NCBI RefSeq assembly: GCF_030684185.1
Contig: NZ_JAUXOY010000027.1
Coordinates: 186,001 to 250,000, forward strand
Length of the DNA stretch: 64,000 nt
Direction: 5' to 3'
From: Methylotenera sp.
Lineage (GTDB): Bacteria > Pseudomonadota > Gammaproteobacteria > Burkholderiales > Methylophilaceae
Shown: piece after piece, positions 16,903-25,149 of the stretch
Layout of the letters: every line of letters starts with the position of its first letter
Numbering within the stretch: the stretch's first letter is position 1
The notes under the pieces: model-generated
What the model saw: only the letters and a program-made list of their open reading frames with translations
Told to the model about the DNA's origin: nothing
Databases searched by the model: none
Made by a program: the position numbers and the translations under genes

Positions 16903-17967
16903 TTAATCCTCGTTCTCGTTAGTAATCTGTGATTTAAACTCTTCTGATAATAATAATTGAGCGCCGCTGGTTACAACTTCATCATTCTCTTTTAAATTAC
17001 CTTGATAAAACCAGCCGGTCTCAACTTCAATATCGGTTTTAATGGGTAGTCTGCTAAATTGTTCTTCGCCAGTTTTGCGATAAACCCAAGGTTTTCCTGC
17101 ATACCAGATAATTGCATCATTCGGCACGATCACTCCTGCCAAGCTTTTATTGGAGGTTGCGTTAATTGCGTTGATTTGCATACCAGCGCGTAATTCAGTT
17201 GAATTGGCACGGTAAAAATAAGTTTTACCTTGAATCGTGGCGTTGCTAAAAGGGGCGCGTGAAATGTAATAAGCACGAATCGTGTGTGATGGAGCCGCTG
17301 TTGGTGCAATCATAATGCTGCTCTTCTCAAGCGGTTCTGTTGCGTCAAAAGGCAGTGTAGTTTGTATCAACACTTCTTTACTGGTAATTAGGTTTTGCAA
17401 TAATCCGCTGGTGGTTAGCTGGGTCGCCTGCTTTGTTAGCGATTCTCCCCATAGTTGACGCATGCTGTCAGCAAGATTTTTAGCGCTTGATTCAGCTGCT
17501 GCTATTTTGGCTTCATCTGCTCTGATGGTGCTTGCGGCTGCCGCAACAACTTTGTCCGATACATTTTTGTCATCTTGGTTGAGTGCTTGTAAGCGCGTAT
17601 ATTCATTTTTATTTTGCGCTAACGACGTACGTAAAATATCAATTTCAGATTTTGCAGCTAAATAACGCGTCCTGAGGTCGATTAAGCTATCTATGCTCAT
17701 CACACTACCATAGGTGCTGATGTTGGCTTGGTGAGTGCTAGCTTTAAGTGGACTTGTTTGAATCTCGCTTTGAAGTTGCGTGGCTATGTTAACAGTAATT
17801 AGGGTAACGCCGTCCTTGTTGCTAACCCGATTTGGCGTTTCTATTTCTTCTTCTTGTGACTGATTTAAGACTTCAAACTCATCTTTGCCATAAAACACCA
17901 ATAGCCAAAAAAGCATCACTATTAAAAATGCTTGTATGCCGATGATAATAGCGATTTTACGATTCAT
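16903..17967 (-). CDS. RND periplasmic adaptor (membrane fusion protein)
   Basis: The start is set at the ATG at 17967 because AGGA lies 9 bases upstream; an in-frame GTG is seven codons earlier. The 354-residue protein has an N-terminal membrane anchor (about 5-24, IAIIIGIQAFLIVMLFWLLVF), an alpha-hairpin coiled coil (about 95-185, rich in A, E, K and L) and C-terminal beta domains with AGMQINAI and GVIVPNDAIIW. It bridges the RND pump and the outer-membrane channel. The lipoyl half-motifs are poorly conserved. No His/Met-rich metal-binding N-terminus is present, so it gives no hint of the metal. Confidence 0.88.
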   Translation of the reverse strand: MNRKIAIIIGIQAFLIVMLFWLLVFYGKDEFEVLNQSQEEEIETPNRVSNKDGVTLITVNIATQLQSEIQTSPLKASTHQANISTYGSVMSIDSLIDLRTRYLAAKSEIDILRTSLAQNKNEYTRLQALNQDDKNVSDKVVAAAASTIRADEAKIAAAESSAKNLADSMRQLWGESLTKQATQLTTSGLLQNLITSKEVLIQTTLPFDATEPLEKSSIMIAPTAAPSHTIRAYYISRAPFSNATIQGKTYFYRANSTELRAGMQINAINATSNKSLAGVIVPNDAIIWYAGKPWVYRKTGEEQFSRLPIKTDIEVETGWFYQGNLKENDEVVTSGAQLLLSEEFKSQITNENED

Positions 17968-18002
17968 TTTATTTTTCCTGTCACGCACTTCTGGCGAAAA
18001 GC

Positions 18003-19490
18003 TTACTGTCTTAAAGACGCACTTTCTAGTTTTTCGTTAGTTAACTTTTCACTAGTTAAACTTTTACCAGTTAAATTCCCACTAGTTATTAAGGTGCTTA
18101 TTGGCTGTTGCAAGGCGTTTTCCAATTGGTTGATTGCAGTATTAAGTTGAAACTCTGCTAGTGCTACATTCTTTTCAGCCGCAATATTCTCTAATTTAAC
18201 AAATGCCGATTCAAGCCTATCAATCTCTCCAGCCACAAATTTTCGTTCGGTACGTTTAGTGTAGGTTTGTTGCTGGTTGAGTAAAGCTTGCTGATTTAGT
18301 AAAGCTTGCTGGGTTTGTGCTACCAAGCTGTTAGCAATATGAATGTCTGAGATTACTTTCATTTGCAATGCTTCAAATTGTGTAGCTTCTACTTCACGTA
18401 GTTGAGTTGCCTCCGTAATGGCTAGTTTATTTTTATTGAGTAGCGTCAGTAAGCTGGATATTCCTAATGACCACAGATTATCGCCGAATTCATAAGTGTA
18501 ACCGGGGCTAATTACAAGATTCGGATATTGTTTAGCAATCTCTAATTTCAATTTGGTTTCAGCTGCAGCGTACCGTTCTAATGCGATACGAATATCAATC
18601 CTGTTAAGCAGGGCAGCAGTTTGCAGTTGTTGGTCTTGATTGTTTGGATGCATCATTTGTTTACCGTCACCGCTCGCCAATTGCATCGTCTCAACTTTCG
18701 CCAGAGGTAAACCTAAGTTTTTGGCTAGTGTTGATAGCAGCACTAATTTATTTTTCTGCTTGTTATTTTGTTCAGAAAGAATAGATTGCAATTGTAATTT
18801 CGCGGTACTTAATTCAACATTTGAAACCGCGCCCAAGCTCAAACGCTTTTCATAAATAGCCACTATTTCTTGGCGGCGTGCGACTTCGGACGCTAATAAG
18901 GTTAATTGTTTTTGATTAAATTGATATTCGGTCAGTGTTTGCGCAATATTCTGGCGTAATTTCCATGCGGTTTGAGCAATTTCAAGTTTCGCAGTTTGCG
19001 ACAAATGCTGCGCATTTTCTATACGGATGTTGCGTTTGTTTGCTGTTTCAATTGGAATATCAATGCTCAACCCAAATGCAAATGGTTTTTTAGTTGGGTC
19101 AGAGTCATTGCTGTGCGCAATACTGCCATTTAAAGTCGGTAGAGTCTTTGCGGCAGCAGCAACTTCTGCTGACTGCACTGCGCGCCATTGTGCGCGGGCA
19201 ACATCTAAACTTGGGTGAAAGAAAAGTGCGCAATAAGTCAGCTCATCCAAACCCCATTCTTTTATAGGTAAACGATCAGTCTTGTAGCCATTATTGACTA
19301 AAAATTGTTGAAATTGATCGCTGGAGGTGTCTTTGCTTTCAAACTTGACGGCATTCGCTATAGCGTTTATTGGCTGAGGGTTGTATTTTTGAAAGCTACA
19401 AGCTGTCAGGAATGAGGGCAAACAAACGGCTAAGGTGCTAATTGTAATTAGCTTTGAAATGGAACTTAATATCGATGGACAAGTGCGCAT
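18003..19490 (-). CDS. TolC-family outer-membrane efflux protein (lipoprotein)
   Basis: The ATG at 19490 gives 495 residues; a TTG lies two codons upstream. The signal peptide ends at LTAC, a lipobox, so the protein is probably lipid-anchored like CusC and OprM. Two TolC-like repeats with long coiled coils follow (about 130-260 and 330-465), containing DIRIALERYAAAETKLKLE and QQALLNQQALLNQQQ; the second contains a short internal duplication (LLNQQA twice). It forms the exit duct for the pump encoded downstream (adaptor start 35 bases after its stop). Confidence 0.9.
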   Translation of the reverse strand: MRTCPSILSSISKLITISTLAVCLPSFLTACSFQKYNPQPINAIANAVKFESKDTSSDQFQQFLVNNGYKTDRLPIKEWGLDELTYCALFFHPSLDVARAQWRAVQSAEVAAAAKTLPTLNGSIAHSNDSDPTKKPFAFGLSIDIPIETANKRNIRIENAQHLSQTAKLEIAQTAWKLRQNIAQTLTEYQFNQKQLTLLASEVARRQEIVAIYEKRLSLGAVSNVELSTAKLQLQSILSEQNNKQKNKLVLLSTLAKNLGLPLAKVETMQLASGDGKQMMHPNNQDQQLQTAALLNRIDIRIALERYAAAETKLKLEIAKQYPNLVISPGYTYEFGDNLWSLGISSLLTLLNKNKLAITEATQLREVEATQFEALQMKVISDIHIANSLVAQTQQALLNQQALLNQQQTYTKRTERKFVAGEIDRLESAFVKLENIAAEKNVALAEFQLNTAINQLENALQQPISTLITSGNLTGKSLTSEKLTNEKLESASLRQ

Positions 19491-19545
19491 AATCAAAGCT
19501 GAAGAGTGAAGTTAAATTTTAATCTTGAAAATATAAAAAATGATT

Positions 19546-19794
19546 TTAATCAACAATTTCAGCGTGTACAGCAATTAATGCATCCTGTAATGTCTCCTCG
19601 TTTAACCCATTGATAGAAGTCGCTAATAAATCAGCGGCTTCTACGGTTGAAATAGGCAGGTCATGGCTATCCATCTCGGCGATTAGCCCTGCAGCTGCAC
19701 CAGTGACCTTTAGTAAGGATTGACGCTCGCGCATTAAAAGTTCTAATTCAGCGCGTAGCATACTGATTTCGTTTTGATTGATATTGGTTTGCAT
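19546..19794 (-). CDS. Small hypothetical protein leading the efflux operon
   Basis: The 82-residue protein is not recognised. It has a short amphipathic, coiled-coil-like start (NEISMLRAELELLMRERQSLL), an alanine/glycine patch and an acidic C-terminal half with repeated leucine/alanine helices. It has no signal peptide, membrane helix or cysteine/histidine cluster. It lies 55 bases upstream of the efflux gene set in the same direction and could be its leader gene, perhaps a cytoplasmic regulator; that is inference. A 10-base inverted repeat sits just upstream. Codon use looks like its neighbours, so I regard it as a real gene. Confidence 0.6.
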   Translation of the reverse strand: MQTNINQNEISMLRAELELLMRERQSLLKVTGAAAGLIAEMDSHDLPISTVEAADLLATSINGLNEETLQDALIAVHAEIVD

Positions 19795-19806
19795 GATGTT
19801 TTGATT

Positions 19807-19846
19807 TACCTAAATTTGTAAAAAAGATGGTTAGTTAATTTAGGTA
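19807..19846. repeat. Inverted repeat upstream of the efflux operon (operator candidate)
   Basis: TACCTAAATT (19807-19816) is repeated in inverted form as AATTTAGGTA (19837-19846), with 20 bases between. It lies 13-52 bases upstream of the first minus-strand start, where a regulator could act. It could also be a hairpin in the leader RNA. Confidence 0.45.
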
Positions 19847-20021
19847 TCATTCTCGCACAATCACGGGCTTTTCTGCTAGAAAATCAGGCACAACTCCAGC
19901 TGTATATAGCTATTCAATAAAATATTCATATAATTTCTATTTTATATCTATTCTCAAAGGCGTTAGTTGATATACAATGTCGCCTTGTTTCGAGCGGCGT
20001 TGATTTTAGCCGTATCTACCT

Positions 20022-20106
20022 GCGAGAGTGGCGGAATTGGTAGACGCACTGGATTTAGGTTCCAGCGCTGTAAGGCGTGAGAGTTCGAGTCTCTCCTTTC
20101 GCACCA
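20022..20106 (+). tRNA. tRNA-Leu (anticodon UAG)
   Basis: The 85-base cloverleaf has a GCGAGAG/CTTTCGC acceptor, a D arm with GGCGGAATTGGTAGACGC, the anticodon stem CTGGA around loop TTTAGGT (anticodon TAG), a long class-II variable arm, TTCGAGT in the T loop and an encoded CCA end. A terminator follows 6 bases later. Confidence 0.97.
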
Positions 20107-20112
20107 GAATAT

Positions 20113-20144
20113 AAAAAAGGCTTCTCTTTCGGGAAGCCTTTTTT
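20113..20144 (+). terminator. Terminator after tRNA-Leu
   Basis: A6-GGCTTC pairs with GAAGCC-T6 around the loop TCTTTCGG, a classical intrinsic terminator. Confidence 0.9.
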
Positions 20145-20216
20145 ATTGCTAATCATCTATTTACGTTTACTCATTTCCAATTTAAATATCCGGCAATATG
20201 CTTAGTATTCAAAATA

Positions 20217-20233
20217 TGCACGACCTAGGTGCA
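20217..20233. promoter_or_regulatory. NtrC-like palindrome upstream of the porin gene
   Basis: TGCAC-N7-GTGCA matches the dyad of enterobacterial NtrC sites (as at glnA). It is 169 bases before the porin start, a normal enhancer distance. No convincing sigma-54 -24/-12 pair was found downstream: the nearest GG spacing reads TGGG...TCGT. The gap from 20145 to 20401 shows nothing else I can support. Confidence 0.4.
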
Positions 20234-20401
20234 AAATTTACTTAAACGCCCCATTTTTAGGCGCTATTTTTTGTTGTATTTATAATGAATTGTTGCATAT
20301 ATGTTAATAATGGGTTGCGCCTCGTTGTCAATTCATTCAATATAATTCTCAAGGAATTAATCATTATTTAAATATTTTTTAACTTACATCAAGGGAATTA
20401 T

Positions 20402-21232
20402 ATGAACTCTTTAGTTTGGATTAAAAATCGTCATGTGGTTAGCGCATTATGTGCTGCACCAATTTTATTTAGCTGTGCTTATGCTTCTGCAGAAGCTGCT
20501 GCGCCAGCGGCTGTTGAGGCTGTAGCTGCTGCTCCAGCTGAACCGGCGCCACCATATACACTTAGTTTCAACCTTGGCCTTTATAGTAATTATATGTTCC
20601 GTGGTGTTGCTTTAAGCGATGGTCCAGCGTTACAAGGCGGTATTGATTGGGTGCATAGCAGTGGTTTTTATTTGGGCACATGGTTTTCAACTATTGACCC
20701 AGACTACGCTGTTGGCAATCATCAAGAAGTTGATCTTTACGGTGGTTATGCCTATACCTTTGAAAATGGACTTGGTGTAAATTTTATGGGTAATTACTAT
20801 TGGTATCCAGAAAATAGAAAGGCAGATGGAAAATCAATCGACTCATTTGAAGTTTCTGCGGCCATCTCTTATAAATTACTTACCTATACTTACTATAATG
20901 TGCTGACTGATTATTATGGTGCTCGTGATAGTAAAAATGCGGATTATCATGAATTGAAAGTGAATCAAAAACTTCCTATTGGTGATTTGAATTTTATGGC
21001 AAAAGTTGGTTATCAAAATACGCGTAATCTGGCAGGTGATCAGGGTGACTATGCGATTGGTTTGAACCGTGACTTCTCTTTACCTGGAGCGGGTAAGCCA
21101 ATAGAAGGTTTCAATGCTGGTGTTATTTTTACAGATACGTTTAATGTGGAAGATCAGGAATTTTACATATCATCAAGTGATAGGGATGTAAATGATAAAA
21201 AATTGACTTTTTACGTTAAACGCACTTGGTAA
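20402..21232 (+). CDS. TorF-family putative porin
   Basis: The 276-residue protein has a signal peptide (about 1-31), a short Ala/Pro/Glu-rich linker (about 31-52) and a beta-barrel. Alternating aromatic strands begin with TLSFNLGLYSNYMFRG, the hallmark of this family, and the chain ends in an aromatic residue (KRTW), as outer-membrane proteins do. The channel substrate is unknown. Relatives often lie next to glnK/amtB genes, which makes the NtrC-like palindrome upstream noteworthy; no such genes are here. An AAGGGAATT ribosome site precedes the ATG. The gene is alone between two terminators. Confidence 0.85.
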   Translation: MNSLVWIKNRHVVSALCAAPILFSCAYASAEAAAPAAVEAVAAAPAEPAPPYTLSFNLGLYSNYMFRGVALSDGPALQGGIDWVHSSGFYLGTWFSTIDPDYAVGNHQEVDLYGGYAYTFENGLGVNFMGNYYWYPENRKADGKSIDSFEVSAAISYKLLTYTYYNVLTDYYGARDSKNADYHELKVNQKLPIGDLNFMAKVGYQNTRNLAGDQGDYAIGLNRDFSLPGAGKPIEGFNAGVIFTDTFNVEDQEFYISSSDRDVNDKKLTFYVKRTW

Positions 21233-21258
21233 TAGCATAAGAATCATTTTAAATTGTG

Positions 21259-21285
21259 AAAAAGGGCGCTTAGGCGCCCTTTTTT
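21259..21285 (+). terminator. Terminator after the porin gene
   Basis: AAAAAGGGCGC pairs with GCGCCCTTTTT around a short loop (TTAG), followed by Ts. Confidence 0.9.
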
Positions 21286-21395
21286 GCATATCAATCGGTG
21301 AAGTGTATGGATAGTTGTAAAGTGCTTGAAAAAACTCAAGTTTGGAATCGGAGAATTAACCATTATTGTCAGAAATAAAAAACTATCCGTGTCGT

Positions 21396-21424
21396 TTGTG
21401 AACAAAAGCCTAATATGCTATAGT
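21396..21424 (+). promoter_or_regulatory. Candidate sigma-70 promoter for tig-clpP
   Basis: TTGTGA and TATAGT are separated by 17 bases (4/6 and 5/6 matches). The tig start is 228 bases downstream of the -10, implying a long leader. The rest of the gap (21286-21652) holds no gene or RNA I recognise. Confidence 0.45.
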
Positions 21425-21652
21425 TTCCCGCTTAAATAAAGCGAAGTAGTGAGCCTATAAAACCAGCGTTTTTGTGGCGAACAAAAAATTGCGCGAGTAT
21501 TATTAAATCCTCGCTGTAACTGCCGTCAAATCATGGTTTTTGATGCTCTCTTTTTCGTACCAACTTACTTATTAAACGTAGTTTTGTAGCGCATGTTTGC
21601 ATTTAACTGGCCGCTTACAATATTGCATTTAGAACTTTAGGAATAAAACAGC

Positions 21653-22957
21653 ATGGCATTGAATGTTGAAACACTCAGTAAATTAGAACGTCGCATCACG
21701 ATTTCTGTTCCACTCCAGCCGCTTGAGGCGCAAATTAAACAGCGTTTAACTCAAGTGTCACGCACTGCAAAAGTTGCGGGTTTTAGGCCGGGTAAAGCAC
21801 CATTAGGCTTGGTGAATCAGCATTATGGTGATCAAGTGCGTGATGAGGTTTATTCAGGCGCAGTTGAGAAAAGCTTTGGCGACGCGGTTGACGAAGCTAA
21901 ATTGCGTGTAGCCGGCTTTCCTAATATTGAGCACAAACCCTTCGGTGCGGCTTCTGAGGCTTTAGAGTACACAGCAACGTTTGAAGTGTTTCCTGATGTT
22001 GTTTTTGGTGATTTATCAAAAATTAAAATCGAGCGTCCAGTGATTGAAGTGGCTGATGCTGACGTTAAGAAAACTTTAGACGTTTTAGTTAAGCAACGTG
22101 TGAGTTACGTTCCTGTTAAACGCGCGGCAAAAAAAGGTGATCGCATTAACGTGACGCTTAAAGCCTCTATTGATGGTAAAGAAGTTGAATCAACCGGTGA
22201 CAAAGGTATTGATCTGGTTTTAGGTGAAGCAGGTCGTATCGAGTCATTTGATGAGCAATTGACTGGCGGCAAAGCTGGTAGCTCAAAACAATTCGAAATA
22301 ACTTATCCTGCAGATCATAGCCCAGAGCAGCTTGCAGGCAAGACTGTGACTTATGATGTTACGTATGTAAGCGTATCAGAGCCGAAATTACCTGAATTGG
22401 ATGCTGATTTTGCAAAAAGCCTCGGTATTGAAGATGGTGATGTAGAAAAAATGAAGGCCGAAATTACCGAGAGCTTAAAGCAAGAAGTAGCTAAGCGCGT
22501 TGCTGCAAAATTAAAAGAGCAGGTATTTCAGGCATTGGTAGAAAGTGCCGACTTTGAAATTCCACGCGTGTTGCTAGGCTCTGAAATCAACCGCATGATG
22601 GAAACTACAGCGCAAAACCTGAAGCAACGTGGTGCTGATTTAAGCACAATCAAGCTTGAACCGACCATGTTTGAAGATCAGGCCAAGCGCAGTACAAAGT
22701 TACGTTTGATTTTAGGTGAGCTTATTAATACCAATGGCTTGCATGCAAACGCTGACCAGATTCGCGCAATGGTTGATGTGTTCTCTCAGAGTTTCGAGCG
22801 CCCGGCGGATGTAGTGACTTGGTACTATGCTGATCATAAGCGTTTGGATGAGCCTTCAGCTTTAGCGACGGAAGAGAACGCAGTTGCTTGGGTGCTGTCT
22901 AAAGCTAGAGTAACTGATAAAAAAGTTAAATTTGATGATTTAATGGGAAATGCGTAA
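21653..22957 (+). CDS. tig: Trigger factor, ribosome-bound chaperone and prolyl isomerase
   Basis: The 434-residue length is typical. The N-terminal ribosome-binding domain carries the signature loop GFRPGKAP (about residues 44-51), followed by an FKBP-type isomerase domain (about 155-240; KGDRINVTLKASIDGKE, LVLGEAG) and the helical chaperone domain. It binds nascent chains at the ribosome exit. The clpP start follows its stop directly, so the two genes are translationally linked, a common arrangement tying folding to proteolysis. Confidence 0.97.
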   Translation: MALNVETLSKLERRITISVPLQPLEAQIKQRLTQVSRTAKVAGFRPGKAPLGLVNQHYGDQVRDEVYSGAVEKSFGDAVDEAKLRVAGFPNIEHKPFGAASEALEYTATFEVFPDVVFGDLSKIKIERPVIEVADADVKKTLDVLVKQRVSYVPVKRAAKKGDRINVTLKASIDGKEVESTGDKGIDLVLGEAGRIESFDEQLTGGKAGSSKQFEITYPADHSPEQLAGKTVTYDVTYVSVSEPKLPELDADFAKSLGIEDGDVEKMKAEITESLKQEVAKRVAAKLKEQVFQALVESADFEIPRVLLGSEINRMMETTAQNLKQRGADLSTIKLEPTMFEDQAKRSTKLRLILGELINTNGLHANADQIRAMVDVFSQSFERPADVVTWYYADHKRLDEPSALATEENAVAWVLSKARVTDKKVKFDDLMGNA

Positions 22958-23617
22958 ATGAATAATATGCAGCAACTGCAAGTGGACAATAATCCAGGTG
23001 TGCAAAATATGGCTCCGCAAGGTTTAGGCTACATCCCAATGGTAGTTGAGCAGAGTGGCCGTGGCGAACGTTCTTATGATATTTACTCACGTCTGCTAAA
23101 AGAGCGTGTGATATTTTTAGTAGGTCCTGTGAATGATATGTCGGCAAACTTAGTGGTTGCTCAGCTTCTTTTTTTAGAGGCTGAAAATCCAGATAAGGAT
23201 ATATCACTTTATATCAACTCTCCAGGCGGTTCCGTTACTGCAGGTATGTCGATTTATGACACTATGCAGTTTATTAAAGCGGATGTCAGCACCTTGTGTA
23301 TTGGTCAAGCAGCCAGTATGGGTGCATTTTTGCTTGCAGCAGGCGCTAAGGGTAAACGGTTTAGTTTGCCTAATTCTCGAGTGATGATTCATCAGCCTTC
23401 TGGCGGCTTTCAAGGTCAATCATCAGATATTGAAATTCATGCGAAAGAAATCTTATATTTGCGTGGAAAATTAAATTCTATTCTGGCGCACCACACTGGT
23501 AAAACGGCTGAGGAAATTGACCGCGATACTGAGCGTGACAATTTCATGAGTGCTGAGCAGTCAGTTGAGTATGGAATGATAGATAAGGTCATTGCAAGTC
23601 GCACCGAAGCGGCATAA
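22958..23617 (+). CDS. clpP: ATP-dependent Clp protease proteolytic subunit
   Basis: The 219-residue serine protease has catalytic S120 (GQAASMGAF), H145 (MIHQPSGG) and an aspartate in the [12 protein letters not shown] region. It assembles into a 14-mer chamber fed by ClpX. The N-terminal ~20 residues before GYIPMVVEQ are probably a processed propeptide. The ATG is immediately after the tig stop; clpX follows after 115 bases. Confidence 0.98.
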   Translation: MNNMQQLQVDNNPGVQNMAPQGLGYIPMVVEQSGRGERSYDIYSRLLKERVIFLVGPVNDMSANLVVAQLLFLEAENPDKDISLYINSPGGSVTAGMSIYDTMQFIKADVSTLCIGQAASMGAFLLAAGAKGKRFSLPNSRVMIHQPSGGFQGQSSDIEIHAKEILYLRGKLNSILAHHTGKTAEEIDRDTERDNFMSAEQSVEYGMIDKVIASRTEAA

Positions 23618-23732
23618 GATTGCTCTCAAGTTAGACTTTTTAAAGTCGTTATTAAGGTAGTAATGCTTCAAAAGCTTAACTATTGATGCAAGTTAAGACA
23701 AGTTAAGCTAATTTTTAAATAGGACATGATCA

Positions 23733-25013
23733 ATGGCGACTAAAGCCGACGGCGACAAATTACTTTATTGCTCATTTTGTGGCAAAAGCCAACATGAAGT
23801 AAAAAAACTCATTGCAGGGCCATCCGTGTTCGTCTGCAATGAGTGTGTTGATTTATGCAATGACATCATCAGAGAAGAAGTTAAGAATACAGATGGCTTG
23901 AAGTCAACTGATGAGAGTTTGCCTACACCTCAAGAGATTTGTAAGATTCTCGATCAATATGTCATTGGGCAAACCCACGCTAAGAAGAATTTAGCGGTAG
24001 CTGTGTACAATCATTATAAGCGTTTAGGCCACAATAACTTAGCCGACGGCGGTCAAAAAGACGAAGTTGAAATTTCAAAAAGTAACATTTTGCTGATAGG
24101 GCCAACTGGTTCAGGCAAAACCTTGTTAGCACAGACCTTGGCAAGGTTGCTGGATGTGCCTTTTGTGATGGCTGATGCCACTACACTCACAGAAGCTGGT
24201 TATGTCGGTGAAGATGTTGAAAACATCATGCAAAAACTATTGCAAAAATGTGATTATGATGTAGAGAAGGCAAAGCGCGGCATTGTCTACATTGATGAAG
24301 TCGATAAAATCTCTCGTAAATCAGAAAACGCTTCTATTACCCGAGATGTGTCAGGTGAGGGAGTTCAACAGGCATTGCTTAAGTTGATTGAAGGCACCGT
24401 GGCTTCGATTCCACCACAAGGCGGCCGCAAGCATCCCAACCAAGAATTTGTTCAGCTTGATACCACTAATATTTTATTTATCTGTGGTGGTGCATTTGAT
24501 GGTTTAGAAAAAGTGATCCGCCTGCGCTCTGAAAAAGGTGGTATCGGTTTTGGTGCTGAGGTAAAGGGCAAGAATGATATCCGTCAAGTAGGTGCCGTTC
24601 TGCGTGACGTAGAACCTGAAGATCTTATTAAGTTTGGATTGATTCCAGAATTTATTGGTCGTTTGCCTGTAGTAGCGACTCTTGAGTCTTTAGATGAAGC
24701 CGCACTAATGACTATTCTAACCGAACCAAAAAATGCGCTGACCAAGCAATACATCAAGTTATTCAAGATGGAAGGCGTGGAATTGGAATTTAGAGAGTCC
24801 GCACTGCTATTGATTGCTAAAAAAGCACTTGAGCGTAAAACGGGTGCGCGTGGTTTGCGCTCTATTTTAGAGCATTCTCTGTTGGATATTATGTACGAGT
24901 TACCTTCACTGAAAAATTTAAGTAAAGTGGTCGTGGATGAAGGTGTTATTCGTGGCGATACTCCCGCCTTATTGATTTATGAAGACAAGGCTACTGAAGA
25001 AGCCGTTGGCTAG
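23733..25013 (+). CDS. clpX: Clp protease ATP-binding subunit ClpX
   Basis: The 426-residue AAA+ unfoldase begins with a zinc-binding domain (CSFCGKSQ...CNECVDLC, about 13-38). The AAA+ core has Walker A GPTGSGKT, Walker [11 protein letters not shown], the pore loop GYVGEDV and sensor-2 KTGARGLRS. The IGF loop that docks on ClpP is [10 protein letters not shown]. It unfolds substrates and feeds them to ClpP. An AGGAC ribosome site precedes the ATG. Confidence 0.98.
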   Translation: MATKADGDKLLYCSFCGKSQHEVKKLIAGPSVFVCNECVDLCNDIIREEVKNTDGLKSTDESLPTPQEICKILDQYVIGQTHAKKNLAVAVYNHYKRLGHNNLADGGQKDEVEISKSNILLIGPTGSGKTLLAQTLARLLDVPFVMADATTLTEAGYVGEDVENIMQKLLQKCDYDVEKAKRGIVYIDEVDKISRKSENASITRDVSGEGVQQALLKLIEGTVASIPPQGGRKHPNQEFVQLDTTNILFICGGAFDGLEKVIRLRSEKGGIGFGAEVKGKNDIRQVGAVLRDVEPEDLIKFGLIPEFIGRLPVVATLESLDEAALMTILTEPKNALTKQYIKLFKMEGVELEFRESALLLIAKKALERKTGARGLRSILEHSLLDIMYELPSLKNLSKVVVDEGVIRGDTPALLIYEDKATEEAVG

Positions 25014-25149
25014 AATGTAGCCAACATTCACTTTAAGTTTTTAATTGAGCGATTTCTATAATTTTAGACTTGAAGTGCATGGTTTCAGCCCCATAAATGG
25101 TTCTGTAAGCATTAATAGCTTAATACTTTAGCTTAAATTGGAAATCTCC

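Noticed and set aside
20311-20328. Possible sigma-54 promoter before the TorF-type porin
   Set aside because: TGG is present but the -12 element reads TCGT instead of TTGC, two mismatches at key bases.
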